Of a stretch of 64,000 bases of DNA, positions 43,296 to 51,790 are shown piece after piece (the first letter of the stretch is position 1; the number at the start of each line of letters is the position of its first letter). Below the pieces are notes generated by a model, which worked only from the letters and a program-made list of their open reading frames with translations, was not told where the DNA came from and ran no database searches. The DNA is taken from assembly GCA_026125285.1 (NCBI GenBank), contig JAHCLO010000004.1, positions 186,001 through 250,000 of the forward strand, given 5' to 3'. This DNA is from Verrucomicrobiia bacterium (GTDB taxonomy: Bacteria; Verrucomicrobiota; Verrucomicrobiia; Limisphaerales; JADLHS01). The position numbers and the translations under genes were made by a program.

Positions 43296-44333
43296 TCAGA
43301 GCAGGTGTTTCACCACCGATAGAATCCCCTGTTTCACTGGTGAGCGATGTTGCGAGGCGTGGTGTGCAAGGATCAGCTTTTCGCGATGGGCAAGATACCA
43401 GTCGTAACTCTGGGCAAACATCTGATCCGTCGAATAACGTGGCTGCCAGTTGAGTTCGTTGCGCGCTTTGCTGATGTCGAAATACAATGAGCGGCCATAC
43501 ATCAAGGCGTGATAGGCGCCGAGGGGTGACAGACCGAGCGCGCTGGTGAGTTTCATCAGGGCAACTGCCGGCGTCATCGGGACACTGCGGACTTTGGAGC
43601 GGGTCCCGGCGTGGGCACAAAGATGTTCCAGCGCCTCGCGCATGGTGCCGAAAGTGGCTGCGCCGCAGCTGTAAATCGTCGAACCGGGCCGCGCCGCCGC
43701 GAGGATGCAGGCTTCGGCGAGATCATCGGCGTGAACGAATTGATACACGTTGTCGCCCCGGCCAAATACCGGGACGTTGTAACCCTCGCGGATCCACTCA
43801 AAAAGAATCTGGAAAATGCCGAGCCGGCCGTGGCCCATGATCGTGCGGGGGCGGATGATCGTTACGTCGAGGCCAAGCCGTGCGTATAGGCCGCAATGCT
43901 CTTCCCCCGCCAACTTCGCCCGGCCGTAGGCTTCGCCGGGTGTGGGCGGCGTGTTTTCCGTGACGGGATTGGACTTGGGTACGCCGAACACCGCGCTGGA
44001 GGACACATAGATCACTTTGCGCAATTCTGCTTCCAGGGCCGCGCGCAACAGATTCTCCGTGCCGTAAACGTTCACGGAATGAAACAGCTCCTTGTCCTTG
44101 GCGAGCGGAACCTGCGCCACACAGTGATAAACCACGTCGCAACCTTCCACTGCTTGCTTCACCTGTGCCGCGTCGCGAATGTCGCCGCGTACGAACCCCA
44201 CGTCGTTTGGCCGGTCGTCGGCATCAGACAAGTCAAACACGCGCACCGCCTGACCGCGTTCGCGGAGGCGGTCGCGGAGCAACGAGCCGAAGTAACCCGA
44301 ACCTCCGGTGATGAGTGCCGTGTGTGCCGTCAT
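43296..44333 (-). CDS. NAD-dependent epimerase/dehydratase (extended SDR)
   Basis: 345 residues. The cofactor-binding TGGSGYFG is at residues 9-16, and GDIRD at about 50-54. The catalytic pair is in EAYGRAKLAGEEHC (YxxxK), with Ser in VSSSAVFG before it. The C-terminal half binds the nucleotide sugar or steroid-like substrate. The fold also includes 3-beta-hydroxysteroid dehydrogenase-type and dihydroflavonol reductase-like enzymes, so the substrate is open. ATG 44333 (MTAHTALITGG) places the Rossmann strand at the start. It is divergent from the membrane glycosyltransferase-like gene, and a similar epimerase lies at 47-48 kb. Confidence 0.9.
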   Translation of the reverse strand: MTAHTALITGGSGYFGSLLRDRLRERGQAVRVFDLSDADDRPNDVGFVRGDIRDAAQVKQAVEGCDVVYHCVAQVPLAKDKELFHSVNVYGTENLLRAALEAELRKVIYVSSSAVFGVPKSNPVTENTPPTPGEAYGRAKLAGEEHCGLYARLGLDVTIIRPRTIMGHGRLGIFQILFEWIREGYNVPVFGRGDNVYQFVHADDLAEACILAAARPGSTIYSCGAATFGTMREALEHLCAHAGTRSKVRSVPMTPAVALMKLTSALGLSPLGAYHALMYGRSLYFDISKARNELNWQPRYSTDQMFAQSYDWYLAHREKLILAHHASQHRSPVKQGILSVVKHLL

Positions 44334-44415
44334 GTGTTTGTGCGGAAACTGACCACCGCCGGTTGGTGTGCGACGGCGGGTGCGACAGAGTAGCGCGCGA
44401 TGATTCGGCTTGCCA

Positions 44416-46026
44416 ATGCGGAAGTCGCCCCCGAGCTTTGCCGGCGTGTTTGGCGAAATTAGTTCGGACAATCCGGCCCGGCCGGCGTGGTGGACGTGGT
44501 GGTTGGTGCGCTTGCTGGGCTGCGTGGTTCTCGTGTATCTGGCGTGGCTGGGCGTGATGACCGTACTCCGCGTGCAGTTTCCGTGGGACCTGTACATGTG
44601 GCCGGAAAGCCCGTTCATGACCAACATGCTCAAGCTGGAACTGGGGCAACCCTTGTTCGGACCGCCCGCCGATGGCAATTCCTTCGTTTACAGTCCGGGC
44701 CTGGAATACCTGACCTACGCCGTGCTCAAGCCCTTTGGGCTGCACCTGGACATTCGATATTGCCGGGTGGTGAACGTTGCCATGGGCGTAATGGCAGCGG
44801 TGCTTTCGGGTCTCGCGCTCCGGCGCGCCGTCCAATTCGTCGTGCCGGAAAATCAATTCCGCGGCCTGGCCCTGTTGGGCGGCGGCTTGGCGGTGCTGGT
44901 CATCTTCAAGAATTTCACGGCGGACGTGACGCATCCGGACAACCTCGTCATGCTGCACACCGCCGGCGTGTTTCTCCTGGCGCTTTGGGCCTGGCGCGAA
45001 AAGCAGTTTTCGGTGGCCCTGATCGCGATGCTCTTCGCCGGTCTGGGGGTGTTTGCGAAACAGATTCTTGCCCTGGCGTTTCTCGGACCGGCGCTGGTCT
45101 TTGCGCGCTTCAATCCCTGGGGCTGGCGGAAATGGCTGATCCTCGTCCTGACCGGCGGGTTCTCGGCCATTGCGGCGTTGACCGTGATGACTTGGACTCC
45201 AGACGCAAAGTTCTACCTGCTCAAATTGCTGCCCAGCCAGGGCATTCACCTGACGCGCTTCTACTGGATGGCGATGGATCTGGTCACGGCGGATCGCGCT
45301 TTCCTCTTGATGCTGGGACTGATTGCCGTCGGGCTGTTGTGGCGCGCGGGCCGGGCGGGCCGGGAGTACCTGCAGTTCTGCGCGGCCATTGGACTGTTTT
45401 CCGTCCTGCCCAACATGGCTTCGTACGTGAAGACCATGGGCATTTGGAACAATCTGATCATCTTTCAACTCTGGCTGCTGTTGCTGGCGTGGCCAGCCCT
45501 GGCTTGGTGGCTCAGGCACGGCTCCCCGAAAACCGCAGCGGGGAACACCGACCGGGCTTTGTTCAACTGGCTCGTGGTCACGTTACTGGTGACATTTGTC
45601 CTGTTGCTTTTCCCGCCCAAGACTCCGGCGCACCGGGACATGCATGCCGCCTGTGCGCAAATTCAGTCCATGGTGGACGCCGACCTCGCGGCCGGGCGCA
45701 AGGTGCTCATTGGTCACGGCACAATGTATCTGCTGCGGGCCGGTTCGCGCGAAGTGCCACTGGACCGGGCCAATTCCATTCTCGAATTGAAAGCCGCCGG
45801 AATGCAGCACCTGCTGGAGTTCCCCAAACGCATCCGCGAGCAGCACTATGACCGGCTTTACCTGACGGTGGAGCACTGGTTTCCGCCGGAGTTCATGGCG
45901 GAGATTGAGCGGCATTACGAAGTCGTGACTGTGGTGAAGCAACCCGAGTGCAGCAATCATTTGGAGACGGGCCGCTACACCCAGTTGATCGGGGATTGCC
46001 GGGTGCTGGCGCCGCATGCACCTTAG
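44416..46026 (+). CDS. Polytopic membrane protein, GT-C glycosyltransferase-like
   Basis: 536 residues with about ten membrane helices (for example LLGCVVLVYLAWLGVMTVL, VVNVAMGVMAAVLSGLAL, LILVLTGGFSAIAALTVM, LWLLLLAWPALAWWL). The first extracytoplasmic loop after helix one holds acidic residues (FPWDLYMWPESPF), where GT-C enzymes place their catalytic Asp. The last ~110 residues form a soluble domain (HRDMHAACAQIQSMVDADLA ... KQPECSNHLETGRY), as in polyprenyl-phosphate sugar transferases. Specific sugar and acceptor are unknown. ATG 44416 was preferred to TTG 44410. Its neighbours, two epimerases, fit surface-glycan work. Confidence 0.75.
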   Translation: MRKSPPSFAGVFGEISSDNPARPAWWTWWLVRLLGCVVLVYLAWLGVMTVLRVQFPWDLYMWPESPFMTNMLKLELGQPLFGPPADGNSFVYSPGLEYLTYAVLKPFGLHLDIRYCRVVNVAMGVMAAVLSGLALRRAVQFVVPENQFRGLALLGGGLAVLVIFKNFTADVTHPDNLVMLHTAGVFLLALWAWREKQFSVALIAMLFAGLGVFAKQILALAFLGPALVFARFNPWGWRKWLILVLTGGFSAIAALTVMTWTPDAKFYLLKLLPSQGIHLTRFYWMAMDLVTADRAFLLMLGLIAVGLLWRAGRAGREYLQFCAAIGLFSVLPNMASYVKTMGIWNNLIIFQLWLLLLAWPALAWWLRHGSPKTAAGNTDRALFNWLVVTLLVTFVLLLFPPKTPAHRDMHAACAQIQSMVDADLAAGRKVLIGHGTMYLLRAGSREVPLDRANSILELKAAGMQHLLEFPKRIREQHYDRLYLTVEHWFPPEFMAEIERHYEVVTVVKQPECSNHLETGRYTQLIGDCRVLAPHAP

Positions 46027-46059
46027 CGCCTGATCGAAGTCTGGATGCCAGCACGCAGT

Positions 46060-46548
46060 TCAGTTTTCGCTGGCTGCGTGGAGAACCTTTTTACGCAGCG
46101 ATTCAGTGAGCCAGAATCCTGCGTCATGTTCCAAGGCATCCAGAATTGGTTTCACGGCAGGAACCAAGCCGACAGACTTGGCCCGCAACAGGAGACCCAG
46201 GATCCCGATCGTGCGCAGCCCCAGCCGAACGGCGATTTCGTAACCTCGCCGTTCGTCAATCAAGATCGCGTCGGCATGGATTCCCACCGCCAGTGACCAG
46301 GCTGCTGCTTCACCGGCATCCAACCCCATTGCCGAGCGCACGGCAGCGGGTTGAGTGGTGGGTGCTTGTTGTCTGATTCCGTTTGGAATCGTCAGGCCAG
46401 CGAAACGGCGGGTGCGGCCTGCGAGGCGGGCAAATTCCCAGGCCACCTCGGGCGGAATGACCACCTCTTCAAACAATTGTTGAATCAACCCGCCCTGCCC
46501 GACACGGTAGAGATTGATGAGCACCGAAGTGTCGGCGACCACGATCAC
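46060..46548 (-). CDS. PIN-domain toxin-like protein (DUF3368 type)
   Basis: 162 residues. The PIN acidic residues are visible: Asp in VVADTSVLINL, Glu in AWEFARL, then GLDAGEAAAWSLA and AILIDERRG. These usually coordinate Mg for RNA cleavage. The C-terminal helices (LVPAVKPILDALEHDAGFWL) are those of the DUF3368 subgroup. The gene overlaps the upstream UPF0175 gene by four bases, the normal antitoxin-toxin order. RNA target unknown. Confidence 0.88.
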   Translation of the reverse strand: MIVVADTSVLINLYRVGQGGLIQQLFEEVVIPPEVAWEFARLAGRTRRFAGLTIPNGIRQQAPTTQPAAVRSAMGLDAGEAAAWSLAVGIHADAILIDERRGYEIAVRLGLRTIGILGLLLRAKSVGLVPAVKPILDALEHDAGFWLTESLRKKVLHAASEN

Positions 46549-46784
46549 TTTGGAAATGATTCGTTAAGCGACTGAAGATCGGACGTCAGCATTTGCTCGG
46601 TGTAGAGTGGCACTCCACGTTCCCTGAGCGCGCGTTGGAAGGTCAAGAAGTCCACTCCCGCCATTTCTGTGGCCGCAACCTTGCCAATACGACCACGGGC
46701 GTAGAGCGCACATGCGAGTTCCAGTCGAATTTCTTCGACCGTCACCCGCTCGTTGGCGGGAAGGTCTGGCAGTTCAACGATCAC
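46545..46784 (-). CDS. UPF0175-family antitoxin-like protein
   Basis: 79 residues. It shows the family's pattern of a short strand (VELPD) then helices: VEEIRLELACALYARGRIGK, VAATEMAGVDFLTFQRALRE, then RGVPLYTEQML. UPF0175 proteins act as DNA-binding antitoxins of PIN toxins. Its stop overlaps the PIN gene start by four bases, so the two are one toxin-antitoxin operon. It probably autoregulates, but no operator palindrome stands out upstream. Confidence 0.88.
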   Translation of the reverse strand: MIVELPDLPANERVTVEEIRLELACALYARGRIGKVAATEMAGVDFLTFQRALRERGVPLYTEQMLTSDLQSLNESFPK

Positions 46785-46914
46785 GACAATCTTTTACTCC
46801 TCTGTTGATTTCGAGTCAAACACTGTGGCCTTGACCATTACCGCATCGCATCAGTGAACTGAACTCCCTGCAGTAGTGCCGTCTCCCACCATCGCGCAAT
46901 TCTGAGAAGATTTT

Positions 46915-47005
46915 TTAACGCAGAGGACGCGAAGGTTGGCGCAGAGGTACGCAGAGTTGAATCGCTTTGCGACCTTTGCGAGAACCTCTGCGCCCTCTGC
47001 GTTAA
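46915..47005. repeat. Imperfect inverted repeat built of CGCAGAGG units
   Basis: TTAACGCAGAGG at 46915-46926 is matched by CCTCTGCGTTAA at 46994-47005. GCGCAGAGGT near 46940 and ACCTCTGCGC near 46984 form a second pair. The arms contain repeated CGCAGAG motifs. Elements like this occur in unrelated bacteria. It lies between the toxin-antitoxin pair and the epimerase end. Confidence 0.75.
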
Positions 47006-47036
47006 GTCGGGTGGCGTGGGGTTGGTTGCGGCTCAG

Positions 47037-48092
47037 TTAGAACTTGATCCCTTGCTGCTCGCACCAGCGCAGCGAGCGCCGCATACCTTCTTCCAGCGCG
47101 ACTGTTGGGCGGTAGCCCAATTCGCGTTCCGCCTTGGCGACCGAGCACGCGATGGTCTTGTTCATCTCTGACAACACATGAATTTTCTGGTGGTAAAGCC
47201 CGAGCGATTGCAGCGCGAAATCCACCCAGTAGGCAACTTCGCTCGCCAGGCCGGGCAGGCGCATCCTCTTGTGGGCGCACTTGTGGCCAAACTCCTGTTC
47301 CAGCAGTCGTTCCACCGTATCCATCACTTCATTCATCGGATATGGGCGTTGGTCGGCGATCCAGTAAGTCTGTCCTTTCGCGCGTTCGGTGGTTGCGGCC
47401 AGCAGCAGCCCTTGGCAGAGATTGTCCACGTACGCCATCGAACGAAGATTGTGTCCGCTGCCGACGATCGGTCCTTTGCCATCGCGGATCATCTGGAAGA
47501 ACAACGTCTGGCGCGGTGGCTGGTTCGGTCCGTAGAACCACGGCGCACGGATGATGACAGTCTCGAGCTTGTCCGCGCGCTCCTTGATCGCCAGTTCCAT
47601 CTCCATCTTCGAGCGGCCATAGTTCATGTAGGGCCGATAGGACGAAAGCTCGTCGAACAGATGATCGGGATGCGGATTGCAGCCGCAGGGCGAATTGGAC
47701 GAAACCACCACGGCGCGTTTGACGCCGGCGCGAATCGCGGCCTCAATCAAGTTGACCGTGCCATCGCGATTGATTGCAAAGAACTCCCGCACGCGCCGCG
47801 GATGAATCATGCCGGCGGTGTGCAGGAGTACCGCGCCTTTCGCCTCGGCGCAGAATCGGTCGCAGTCCGCCGGATTGCGAATGTCGCCCGTAACGATTTC
47901 AACCGAGTTCGAAAGTCTTTTCAGCACAGCGCCATCCTGACCGGGCAGCAGCAGACAGCGAATTCGCAAGTCCGGCTGCGGTGCTCTCAGCGCCTCGTGT
48001 TCCGGCAGACCGTGAACCAGGATTTCGACCAGCCGCGAGCCGAGCCAGCCGGCGGCGCCGGTGACGAGAACGAGATGGGTTTGGAGGTTCAT
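47037..48092 (-). CDS. NAD-dependent epimerase/dehydratase (extended SDR), second copy
   Basis: 351 residues. TGAAGWLGS at 11-19 binds NAD, TGDIRNPADC follows at about 69-78, and the catalytic pair is in YMNYGRSKMEME (YxxxK). Ser lies in VVSSNSPCG. A late segment (FGHKCAHKRMRLPGLASEVA) and C-terminal GYRPTVALEEGM are as in sugar epimerases and 3-beta-HSD-like proteins. It resembles the 43-44 kb gene in fold but not closely in sequence. Its substrate is unknown. It faces a 640-base gap shared with the beta-helix gene. Confidence 0.9.
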   Translation of the reverse strand: MNLQTHLVLVTGAAGWLGSRLVEILVHGLPEHEALRAPQPDLRIRCLLLPGQDGAVLKRLSNSVEIVTGDIRNPADCDRFCAEAKGAVLLHTAGMIHPRRVREFFAINRDGTVNLIEAAIRAGVKRAVVVSSNSPCGCNPHPDHLFDELSSYRPYMNYGRSKMEMELAIKERADKLETVIIRAPWFYGPNQPPRQTLFFQMIRDGKGPIVGSGHNLRSMAYVDNLCQGLLLAATTERAKGQTYWIADQRPYPMNEVMDTVERLLEQEFGHKCAHKRMRLPGLASEVAYWVDFALQSLGLYHQKIHVLSEMNKTIACSVAKAERELGYRPTVALEEGMRRSLRWCEQQGIKF

Positions 48093-48733
48093 GCTTAGAT
48101 TTTGCCCGTCAACTCAGTTGATTCGCCTTGGATCGTCGCGCCCTTCTCGCTCACCTCAACCCTCTCAACTGCTGATGGGTTAGGGTCATTTCTTCAGAAG
48201 ATGGCCGGCGTGAGAAGTTTATGTCAATCTTGCTGTCGGCACGCGTGAACCTCGCGGAGAATTCTTCAGGAACCCGGTGATAACTGCACATGCGGACACT
48301 GTCCGGGTTGGCCAAGATTGGATGCGCTTTTGCCAAGATGCGGTTGGCAGGATCGTGACTCCGGGTGTTGAGTCAGTGCGGGAGAATCAAGAACACGGCT
48401 TGGGTTTGAAATTCTTCCGCTTCGTGTGAGGTGCGTGTGAAGATTTGCGATTTCATACTGAGTCAGGAATGGGCTTTTGGGCCGGGACGCAAACCTACCC
48501 CCTACACACACACACACACACAGCGCGTCGGCGTGCTTTCCAAGGTGCGCCTGTTTGTCGGCCAAGTCCACTGAACTTCGCGTTTCTTCGGGCTGGCTTC
48601 CGTGCAAGCTCGCATGTCCCTGCTCTAACCGCTTCAGCCATTGCCGCCGCCGGCTTCACGACCTGCTGCGAAACATCCTGCTCCGGTCTCCGACCCTGAA
48701 CCCACTCCAACTATCTGACCACTTCGATTCGTT
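48093..48733. other. 640-base intergenic region with a CA microsatellite
   Basis: Separates the divergent epimerase and beta-helix genes. I see no gene. It holds an (AC)9A tract at 48504-48522 and probably promoters for both flanks. Confidence 0.55.
48504..48522. repeat. (AC)n microsatellite
   Basis: Nineteen bases of uninterrupted AC dinucleotides, about 210 bases upstream of the beta-helix gene start. Such tracts can slip and could alter promoter spacing. Confidence 0.9.
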
Positions 48734-51700
48734 ATGAAAACTCTGCTTGCTTGCTTTTGCCTGGGTGTGTTGGGTTGCGCGCTCTCAACGCTGGCGCAGT
48801 CAGTCGTGTCCTCCGGGAGCGAGCCACACGTTTCCGAATACGTTATCACGGAACGCGGGGCGCACCACCGCGTGTGGGAGCGCGTGTCGTGGGAAGCTTC
48901 ATCGCTGGGAACGCGGGTGGCCCGGACCAATGCTTACACCGAACTGGCCTCCGGGCTGAACTACCCCGACCCCGACACGGGGGAATGGCGGGAGAGTCGC
49001 GAGGAGTTTGAACTCACGCCAGAGGGTTACGCCGTGGCGCGGCAGGGCCAGCATAAGGTCATCATCTCCCCGGTGTTGAATGACGCGGAAGGCGCCGTGG
49101 ACCTGGAAACCCCGGATGGCCGGCGACTGCGCAGTACCGTGTTGGCGCTGGCTTTGTACAACCGCGCCACCGGCCAGTCACTTTGGCTGGCGGAGGTGTC
49201 GCCGGATGCCGAGGGCCGGTTGGTCAGCCCGAACGAAGTCCAGTTTGCCGATGCCTTCCAGGGCTTTGCCTGTGATCTGCGGTATGTCTATCGGCGCGGG
49301 GATTTCCGGCAGGAAGTGCTCCCGCGCGAGCAAGTGGCGCCGGAGACTCTGGCGGCGGCGGGCTTTCCGCTGGCGGATTCGGTGCTGGAGATTTGGACGG
49401 AGTTTCACGAAGCGCCGGAGCCCGTCATCGAGGCGCGGGTGATTCACCGGGAAGCCAACCCCGTGCGGCGGACGGCAATGGTGGAGCCGGACCTGATCTC
49501 CGAAGACCTGGATTTTGGCGCGCTGAAGCTGCCCTCCGGCCGGGCTTATCTCAAGGGCCGTGCAGAGAGCGATGCGGAGCCCGTCAACATTCTCAATCGC
49601 TGGCGGCGGTTGGAGGGCCGGGTGTTTCTGGTCGAGAGCATTCCCCTGGATCAAGCGGAGAACTTGTTTGCTCACTTGCCAACAGGGGATGCGTCCGATC
49701 CGCCCTTCGAGGGCCGAGCCTTGTATGCGGGGCGGCGGGCGCCGCTGCCCGCACTGGCCCGCCAGGAGTCGCGGACCATCTTGATGGCGCAGAGCGGCAG
49801 TCGTCCCGGGGAGGGGGTGGAACTGGTGATGGATTACGTGACCGTCAACGGGAATGTAACGAACCTGGTCCTGGCCGGCGACCAGACGTATTACGTCAGC
49901 GGGCCGACCTATGTGTATGGCGCGGCGAATGTGCTGGAAGGCGGTGCCGTGGTGAAATACGCGAAGAACGCCGATGCCCAGTTGCGCTACAACAGTCCGC
50001 TCGAATGTCGCACGGCGCCGTATCGGCCGGCCGTGTTTACGGCCAAGGACGATGACACCGTGGGGCAGACCATCAGCGGCAGTTCCGGGAATCCTTCGGG
50101 CTACTATCCCTACGCCGCGATGTCGTTTTTCAACAAGATGCAGCCGGTGGTGCTGCACGACCTTCGGGTTTCCTATGCCAATTACGGCCTCTTGATCCCG
50201 TGGGGCGGACCCTATGCGCATGTGATCCGCAACAGTCAGTTTGTGCGGAATTACACCGGCGTCTATGTGGATTACACGTCGGTGCCGACCACGTTGCAGA
50301 ATGTGCTGCTCCATCGGTCGGGATTGCGCGCGGTGTATGGGTATGAAGCGATCGTGTGTGGGGAGAACCTGACCATCCATGAAGCGTACCGGGCTTTTGA
50401 TGGGGGCACGGTGTCCGTAACGAACAGTCTGTTGGTGGCGGTCACCAACTGGCCCACGGCTTTTACCAGCGTGAACAACGTCACCAACGCCAGTGGGGCC
50501 GGCGTGTTTCAGACCGTCGGCGCGGGCGCGCACTATCTGGTGGACGGCAGCACCAATCGCAACGCCGGCACGACCAATATCAACGCCGATCTGCTGGCGG
50601 ACTTGGGCCAGCGGACCACGTATCCGCCCGTGGTCTTGTCGAACGTGACGATTACCGCCAGTACCAATCTCTTACCGCAGGCCCAGCGCGACACGGACAT
50701 CCCTGACCGGGGCTACCACTATGATCCGATTGACGTGTTGATGAACAGTGTGAATGTGACCAACGCGACCATGAGTCTGACGAACGGCGCAGTGATGGCG
50801 GTGTATGGTGTGAATAGCGGAGCCGGGTTGAGACTTCGAAACGGGGCGCAGTTCGTGAGCGAAGGGGCTCCGCTGAACCTGAACCGCATCGTGCAATACA
50901 GCAGCGTCCAAGAGCGCGGACCCACCAACTGGCCGGCCACAACTGTAGGGCAAGTGATTCAGGGCGATAACAACACCGAGGCACGTTTTCGGTTTACGAT
51001 GTTTGCTGGGGCGCAGTCTTATGGAGAAGCCAGCGTCGCGTTGACGGACTGCCAATTCTTTGGCGGAAGCCTGTCCCTCATGGGGACCGATATTGGTCTG
51101 ACCAACTGTCTGCTCGAGAGAGTGTTCATGCCTTGGCTACTGTATGACTCGCATCTCTTTTTTCGCAACAACTTGTCCATTGGAGGCCTCATGGTCTTTG
51201 AGTTGTTTGAGGGGAGCACGGCCAGCGTGCGTGACAGCTTCTTTCAAGACACCGGGCTTTGGGACACGGGCGGGCTTGCCCATACACACAACGCCTATAC
51301 TACGGGTACATTTTGGAATGGTTCGACGAATTATGGGCCAAACGATGTCATCCTAAGCGACTTCACGTTCATCGAAGGCCCCTTGGGTAGGTATTATCAG
51401 CTTTCCACCAATCTCCTGAATGTCGGCAGCGTGACCAACGCGGAACTGGTTGGGCTGTACCACTACACCACCACCACCAATCAGGTGAAGGAAGGCAACT
51501 CATGGCTCGATATCGGGTTGCACTACATGGCACTCGACAACCTCGGGTACCCGGTGGACAGCGATGACGACGGCCTGCCGGACTATTTGGAGGACAGTGA
51601 CGGTGACGGGCTGCCGGATGGGTGGGAACTGCAATACTTCGGCAACCTGAACCAGACCGGCAGCGGGGACTACGACAGCGATGGCGTAAGCAACCTGATG

Positions 51701-51790
51701 GAATACCTGCTAGGCCGCAATCCACTGGTCGGCGCCACGGGCGATGCCGGCGACCAGACCAAACTCCGGGTCTTCACGCCGTTGAAATGA
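48734..51790 (+). CDS. Large secreted beta-helix-like protein coupled to the RHS gene
   Basis: 1018 residues with a signal peptide (MKTLLACFCLGVLGCALSTL, cleavage near LAQ). The N-terminal 350 residues are an unknown beta-rich domain starting EYVITERGAHHRVWER. Residues about 370-900 have repeated short strand-and-turn units rich in Asn/Thr and VTNA-like ladders, like a right-handed beta-helix. The C-terminus is a calcium-binding-type linker (DSDDDGLPDYLEDSDGDGLP) leading to a short VSNLMEYLLGRNP tail. Its TGA stop overlaps the RHS start (ATGA), so the two are translationally coupled. It may be the RHS partner at the surface; that is inference. Confidence 0.85.
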   Translation: MKTLLACFCLGVLGCALSTLAQSVVSSGSEPHVSEYVITERGAHHRVWERVSWEASSLGTRVARTNAYTELASGLNYPDPDTGEWRESREEFELTPEGYAVARQGQHKVIISPVLNDAEGAVDLETPDGRRLRSTVLALALYNRATGQSLWLAEVSPDAEGRLVSPNEVQFADAFQGFACDLRYVYRRGDFRQEVLPREQVAPETLAAAGFPLADSVLEIWTEFHEAPEPVIEARVIHREANPVRRTAMVEPDLISEDLDFGALKLPSGRAYLKGRAESDAEPVNILNRWRRLEGRVFLVESIPLDQAENLFAHLPTGDASDPPFEGRALYAGRRAPLPALARQESRTILMAQSGSRPGEGVELVMDYVTVNGNVTNLVLAGDQTYYVSGPTYVYGAANVLEGGAVVKYAKNADAQLRYNSPLECRTAPYRPAVFTAKDDDTVGQTISGSSGNPSGYYPYAAMSFFNKMQPVVLHDLRVSYANYGLLIPWGGPYAHVIRNSQFVRNYTGVYVDYTSVPTTLQNVLLHRSGLRAVYGYEAIVCGENLTIHEAYRAFDGGTVSVTNSLLVAVTNWPTAFTSVNNVTNASGAGVFQTVGAGAHYLVDGSTNRNAGTTNINADLLADLGQRTTYPPVVLSNVTITASTNLLPQAQRDTDIPDRGYHYDPIDVLMNSVNVTNATMSLTNGAVMAVYGVNSGAGLRLRNGAQFVSEGAPLNLNRIVQYSSVQERGPTNWPATTVGQVIQGDNNTEARFRFTMFAGAQSYGEASVALTDCQFFGGSLSLMGTDIGLTNCLLERVFMPWLLYDSHLFFRNNLSIGGLMVFELFEGSTASVRDSFFQDTGLWDTGGLAHTHNAYTTGTFWNGSTNYGPNDVILSDFTFIEGPLGRYYQLSTNLLNVGSVTNAELVGLYHYTTTTNQVKEGNSWLDIGLHYMALDNLGYPVDSDDDGLPDYLEDSDGDGLPDGWELQYFGNLNQTGSGDYDSDGVSNLMEYLLGRNPLVGATGDAGDQTKLRVFTPLK

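Noticed and set aside
48445..48737. Short open frames spanning the AC tract
   Set aside because: The dipeptide repeats are only a by-product of the microsatellite; no initiation site or conservation evidence.
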